Below are positions 13,890 to 16,968 of a stretch of 16,968 nt of DNA, piece by piece. The notes beneath the pieces are model-generated. The model had not been told where the DNA came from and searched no databases. It saw only the letters and a list, made by a program, of their open reading frames with translations. Location: NCBI GenBank assembly GCA_017454075.1, contig JAFTDQ010000031.1, forward strand, positions 1 through 16,968. Direction: 5' to 3'. Source of the stretch: Clostridia bacterium (GTDB lineage Bacteria; Bacillota_A; Clostridia; Oscillospirales; CAG-272). How positions within the stretch are numbered: position 1 is the first letter of the stretch; each line of letters opens with the position of its first letter. Position numbers and translations under genes: made by a program.

Positions 13890-15083
13890 TCACAGAAGGA
13901 TCATACTGTCGTAGGGAATGTCAACGCTCCAATCGTCGGAGATATATTCCGCCTTGCCGTCGGACGTCAGTTTGAATCTGAACACGCGGGTCTGATAATC
14001 CTTCAGAATGTACTTTCCTTCCGTGTCTCTGGTAAGTACGTAACCCTCGAACTCAAAGTCCTCGCCGTTACTCGACTCCGCCAGCGCGTTGAAATAATCG
14101 AACGGATCGAGTTCCACGTCAACGGGAAAATCAACTTCATGCCCCGTGTTGTAGTCCCATCCGCGTTCGTCGATCGCGTCCCAAATACCCAGTTTGAGGG
14201 CGCAGTAGAAAGATACCGTGTCTCCGTTTACAGTATATCCGGCGGGGGATCCGCTTTTGCCGTTAAGTACCGGCCCCATGCCGTGACCGCCGCAGTTGCC
14301 CCAGTCGATTCCTCCCCGTTTGACTATCAGCGACACGATCTTATCGCGGAGCGTGGCGTCCGCCATATAAGGCCATTCCGAGCGTGCAAACTGCAAAAGC
14401 TCGTCATCGGTGAGATCGACCTCAAAGGGGTCTTCTTCGATAGTTCCGTCGACCTCGTATGGTTCGCCGGTTTCATCATCATACATATAGCGCGGCGCAA
14501 CCGTGACCTTGTCCGGGAACATCCTCGCCGCGGCCTTCGCCAGGTCGTCGTCGTTTGACAGCGAGTCGGCGGCGTAACGATACGCTCTGCAGATGAAACT
14601 CACCGCCTTCTTTATCGTATCAATCTGTGCGGCGGTGAGTGTGATCTGCTCGGCGGGCTCGGTCGGCTCGGTGCCGGCGGGAGTGGTGTCGGAGGTCTCC
14701 GGCGCGTCAGTTGAAGTGTCGGGCGCTTCAGATGAGGTGTCGGGCGCTTCAGATGAGGTGTCCGGCGCTTCCGATGAGGTGTCGGGCGTCGGCTCGGTCT
14801 CGCTTTCGCCCGCGGCGTCCGTCGTGATCTCCGTTTGCTCCTCGCTCACGGGAACGGCGTCCGACGTGTCGCTTCCGCCCTCCGTGGTGTCCGGCGAGGG
14901 CTGGGCTCCGGCCGTCGTTTCCGTCGCTTCCGTGATCTCAGCCGGGGACGCGGCGGTCTCCGTCTCGTTTTTGCCGCTCGTTCCCGCGTCGCTCGTTCCC
15001 GTTCCGTCCGCGCATCCCGACGCGAAGGCAAGAACGAGGGATAGCGCCGCAAGCAGCGCGAGCGCTTTTTTGAATCCGTTCAT
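13890..15083 (-). CDS. Lipoprotein with Ser/Thr-rich stalk and unknown C-terminal domain
   Basis: From ATG 15083 the product is 397 residues; the frame is open further upstream but crosses the promoter. The ribosome site (GGAG) is rather far from this ATG. The leader is nearly identical to that of the amidase: signal peptide, then ASGC with Cys24. A stalk rich in Thr, Ser, Glu and Pro (25-145) contains a heptapeptide repeat SEAPDTS. The C-terminal domain (about 145-397) is acidic and contains ADATLRDKIVSLIVKRGGIDWGNCGGHGMGP and a probable beta-rich end (YVLTRDTEGKYILKDYQTRVFRFKL). I recognise no family for it. It is the first gene of a likely operon with the amidase gene, so a wall-associated role is plausible but unproven. 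Confidence 0.82.
   Translation of the reverse strand: MNGFKKALALLAALSLVLAFASGCADGTGTSDAGTSGKNETETAASPAEITEATETTAGAQPSPDTTEGGSDTSDAVPVSEEQTEITTDAAGESETEPTPDTSSEAPDTSSEAPDTSSEAPDTSTDAPETSDTTPAGTEPTEPAEQITLTAAQIDTIKKAVSFICRAYRYAADSLSNDDDLAKAAARMFPDKVTVAPRYMYDDETGEPYEVDGTIEEDPFEVDLTDDELLQFARSEWPYMADATLRDKIVSLIVKRGGIDWGNCGGHGMGPVLNGKSGSPAGYTVNGDTVSFYCALKLGIWDAIDERGWDYNTGHEVDFPVDVELDPFDYFNALAESSNGEDFEFEGYVLTRDTEGKYILKDYQTRVFRFKLTSDGKAEYISDDWSVDIPYDSMILL
14698..14781 (-). repeat. 21-bp coding tandem repeat (SEAPDTS stalk)
   Basis: Two identical 21-base units (14719-14739 and 14740-14760), one near-identical unit (14761-14781) and a degenerate fourth (14698-14718) encode heptapeptides in the lipoprotein stalk. 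Confidence 0.85.
15005..15064 (-). repeat. Repeat C, copy 2 (lipoprotein leader)
   Basis: 60 bases identical to 13741-13800, encoding the signal peptide and lipobox of the unknown lipoprotein. The flanking sequence is related but diverged, so the two leaders are paralogous and were recently duplicated or homogenised. Confidence 0.93.
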
Positions 15084-15117
15084 GGTTTTGTTACTGTCTC
15101 CGATCTTTTTTTCGCAT

Positions 15118-15146
15118 ATTATACAGCATGCGCCGCCGGGTGTCAA
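15118..15146 (-). promoter_or_regulatory. Perfect SigA-type promoter of the lipoprotein-amidase operon
   Basis: Minus strand: TTGACA (15146-15141), 17 bases, TATAAT (15123-15118). The start near 15111 gives a leader of about 28 bases. Confidence 0.9.
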
Positions 15147-15173
15147 GCAAAATGATCGCCCGTCAAATAACCC

Positions 15174-15202
15174 TTGACAAAAACGCCTTTGAGATATATA
15201 AT
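15174..15202 (+). promoter_or_regulatory. Perfect SigA-type promoter of valS
   Basis: TTGACA (15174-15179), 17 bases, TATAAT (15197-15202). It is back to back with the promoter at 15118-15146. The leader to the GTG at 15253 is about 44 bases, too short for a T-box. Confidence 0.9.
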
Positions 15203-15252
15203 TACAAAGAATAATAATGCCCGCGCACGGGACGAACGGACGGAACTGAAAA

Positions 15253-16968
15253 GTGGAATTATCAAAGAATTATACACCGAAGGAATTTGAAGGCAAACTC
15301 TACGAAATGTGGGAGAAGAACGGCTGTTTCGAGCCTTCTGACGACGGTTCAAAACCGGCGTTCTCGATAGTCATGCCCCCGCCGAACGTGACGGGGCAGC
15401 TTCATATGGGACACGCTCTCGACTGCACTCTCCAGGACATAATCGTCCGTGTGAAGCGCATGGAGGGGTTCAATACTCTGTGGGTGCCGGGAACCGATCA
15501 CGCCGGCATCGCCACCCAGATAAAGGTCGAGGAGACCCTGAGAAAAGAAAAGGGTCTCTCGAGGCACGATCTCGGAAGGGAAGAGTTCCTGAAGCTCGTC
15601 TGGGACTGGAAAGAAAAATACGGCGGCAGGATCGTATATCAGCAGAAGCAGATGGGCGTTTCCTGCGACTGGAACAGGTCGGCGTTCACGATGAGCCCGA
15701 CCCTTTCGCGCGCCGTTAAAAAGGTTTTCGTCTCGCTTTACAGAAAAGGTCTCATCTACCGGGGTTTCAGGATCACGAACTGGTGCCCGCACTGCGCCAC
15801 CGCGCTGTCCGACGCCGAGGTGGAATATAAGGAGCTCGAGGGAGGATTCTGGTATTTCAGATACCCGGTCAAGGACAGCGACGAGTCGGTTGTCATAGCG
15901 ACCACCCGCCCCGAGACTATGCTCGGGGACACGGCTGTGGCCGTCAATCCCGACGATGAAAGATACGCGCATCTCGTCGGAAAAACTCTCGTTCTTCCGC
16001 TTGTCGGAAGAGAGATACCCGTGATCGCCGACGACTACGTGGAAAAGGATTTCGGCACAGGATGCGTCAAGATCACGCCGTGCCACGACCCGAACGACTT
16101 TGAAATAGGTAAACGTCACGACCTGCCGCAGATCGTCGTCATAGACGAAAACGGAAAGATCAACGAAAACGGCGGGAAATATCAGGGTCTCGACAGGTTC
16201 GAGGCACGCAAAGCCGTTATTGCCGATATGGAGGCCGAGGGGCGGCTCGTTAAAGTCGAAAAGCTCACGCATAACGTCGCTCACTGCTACCGCTGCGGCT
16301 CCGTCATCGAGCCGCTCGCCTCGAAACAGTGGTTCGTCGCCATGAAGACGCTCGCCGAGCCGGCAATCGAGGCGGTAAAGAAGGGCGACGTCAGATTCGT
16401 CCCCGAAAGATTCAGCAAGATATATCTGAACTGGATGGAAAACATTCAGGACTGGTGCGTTTCCCGTCAGCTCTGGTGGGGGCACAGAATCCCGGCGTAC
16501 TACTGCTCATGCGGACACGTCGAGGTTTCGGAAGACGAGGTCCATACCTGCCCCGAATGCGGCGGGACCGATATCCGTCAGGAAGAGGACGTCCTCGACA
16601 CATGGTTCTCATCATCGCTCTGGCCGTTCACCACGCTCGGCTGGCCCGACGGCACCGACGATATGAAAAAATTCTATCCGACGGACTGTCTCGTCACTGG
16701 ATACGACATAATCACCTTCTGGGTGTCCAAGATGATATTCATGGGCATTGAAAACACGGGAAAGAAGCCCTTCTCCGACGTTTTCATCCACGGCCTCGTG
16801 CGCGACGCGCAGGGCAGAAAAATGTCTACAACGCTCGGGAACGGGATCGATCCCCTCGAGATCGTCGATTCCTACGGCGCCGACGCTCTGAGATACGCGC
16901 TCGCCTCCGGAAACGCGCCGGGGAACGACATGAGATTTTCTCAGGACAGGATAGAGGCGGCGCGCAAC
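15253..16968 (+). CDS. valS: Valine-tRNA ligase (3' partial)
   Basis: ValRS charges tRNA-Val. The window holds the first 572 codons; the C-terminal anticodon-binding and coiled-coil parts lie beyond the edge. GTG 15253 is the first start after an in-frame stop at 15247-15249 and gives the usual beginning ([22 protein letters not shown]). The ATP-binding HIGH motif appears as HMGH (51-54) after PPPNVTGQL. The editing domain lies in the middle ([18 protein letters not shown]). A zinc-ribbon-like insertion has four cysteines (CSCGH...CPEC), then [11 protein letters not shown]. The KMSKS position (523-527) reads KMSTT, so the second lysine of that motif is replaced. The ribosome site is weak. Confidence 0.95.
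   Translation, partial: MELSKNYTPKEFEGKLYEMWEKNGCFEPSDDGSKPAFSIVMPPPNVTGQLHMGHALDCTLQDIIVRVKRMEGFNTLWVPGTDHAGIATQIKVEETLRKEKGLSRHDLGREEFLKLVWDWKEKYGGRIVYQQKQMGVSCDWNRSAFTMSPTLSRAVKKVFVSLYRKGLIYRGFRITNWCPHCATALSDAEVEYKELEGGFWYFRYPVKDSDESVVIATTRPETMLGDTAVAVNPDDERYAHLVGKTLVLPLVGREIPVIADDYVEKDFGTGCVKITPCHDPNDFEIGKRHDLPQIVVIDENGKINENGGKYQGLDRFEARKAVIADMEAEGRLVKVEKLTHNVAHCYRCGSVIEPLASKQWFVAMKTLAEPAIEAVKKGDVRFVPERFSKIYLNWMENIQDWCVSRQLWWGHRIPAYYCSCGHVEVSEDEVHTCPECGGTDIRQEEDVLDTWFSSSLWPFTTLGWPDGTDDMKKFYPTDCLVTGYDIITFWVSKMIFMGIENTGKKPFSDVFIHGLVRDAQGRKMSTTLGNGIDPLEIVDSYGADALRYALASGNAPGNDMRFSQDRIEAARN

Noticed and set aside
13065..14558. Long plus-strand open frame, rich in Gly, Ser and Val
   Set aside because: It is antisense to the stalks of the two lipoproteins; its regular composition is the mirror of the PPxTD and SEAPDTS codon repeats, and it spans the gap between two well-supported genes.
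15203..15252. T-box or leader peptide (10 codons from ATG 15217) before valS
   Set aside because: The leader is only about 44 bases, too short for a T-box; the mini-ORF has no ribosome site.
15349..16485. Minus-strand open frame of about 380 codons
   Set aside because: It is antisense to valS and has no recognisable protein features.

Overview
The window reads as chromosomal DNA of a Gram-positive Clostridia-type bacterium (Bacillota), probably an uncultured gut lineage. The support is indirect: textbook SigA-type promoters, strong AGGAGG-like ribosome sites, several lipoproteins with Ser/Thr/Pro-rich stalks, a ZTP riboswitch in front of a glyA-fhs operon, an ECF sigma/anti-sigma pair, and a moderately GC-rich core. 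I cannot fix the genus. One housekeeping gene (glyA) carries a single-base frameshift in a homopolymer, so a draft or metagenome assembly is possible.

Layout, left to right. (1) 3-614 (+): 3' end of a membrane protein with a Ser/Gly-rich tail, closed by a terminator. (2) 648-2054: an AT-richer insert with a 41-codon small ORF and an unknown lipoprotein gene, flanked by two identical 67-bp copies of the 3' end plus terminator of gene (1). (3) 2075-4044 (-): aspartate kinase and an overlapping lipoprotein cyclophilin gene; divergently, a DeoR-family regulator (4195-4962, +). (4) 5009-8059 (-): a one-carbon operon under a ZTP riboswitch, glyA (frameshifted) then fhs. (5) 8183-10380: a second AT-richer insert encoding an ECF sigma factor and its membrane anti-sigma partner, flanked by a 60-bp duplication (59/60 identical) of the 3' end of guaB. 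(6) 10381-12099 (-): guaB, an IMP dehydrogenase of the Tritrichomonas foetus type, with a consensus promoter and a long leader holding a short ORF and a strong hairpin. (7) 12122-15083 (-): two lipoprotein genes sharing an almost identical secretion leader and similar stalks but unrelated C-terminal domains (an Amidase_3 cell-wall hydrolase and an unknown domain). (8) 15253 to the right edge (+): valS, incomplete.

How the parts fit: guaB, glyA and fhs serve purine and folate one-carbon metabolism, and without insert (5) guaB would lie directly upstream of the riboswitch-controlled glyA-fhs operon. The two lipoprotein-stalk genes and the sigma/anti-sigma pair point to cell-envelope functions.

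The most unusual feature is the repeated architecture of small, AT-richer cargo modules sitting exactly at the 3' ends of two unrelated genes. Each is bounded by a 60-67 bp duplication of that gene end, and no integrase or transposase is visible. The gene end stays intact at the host gene and a displaced copy lies beyond the cargo. A third 60-bp identity, in a 5' gene end (the lipoprotein leaders), brackets the 13890-15083 gene. No rRNA, tRNA or CRISPR array was recognised.
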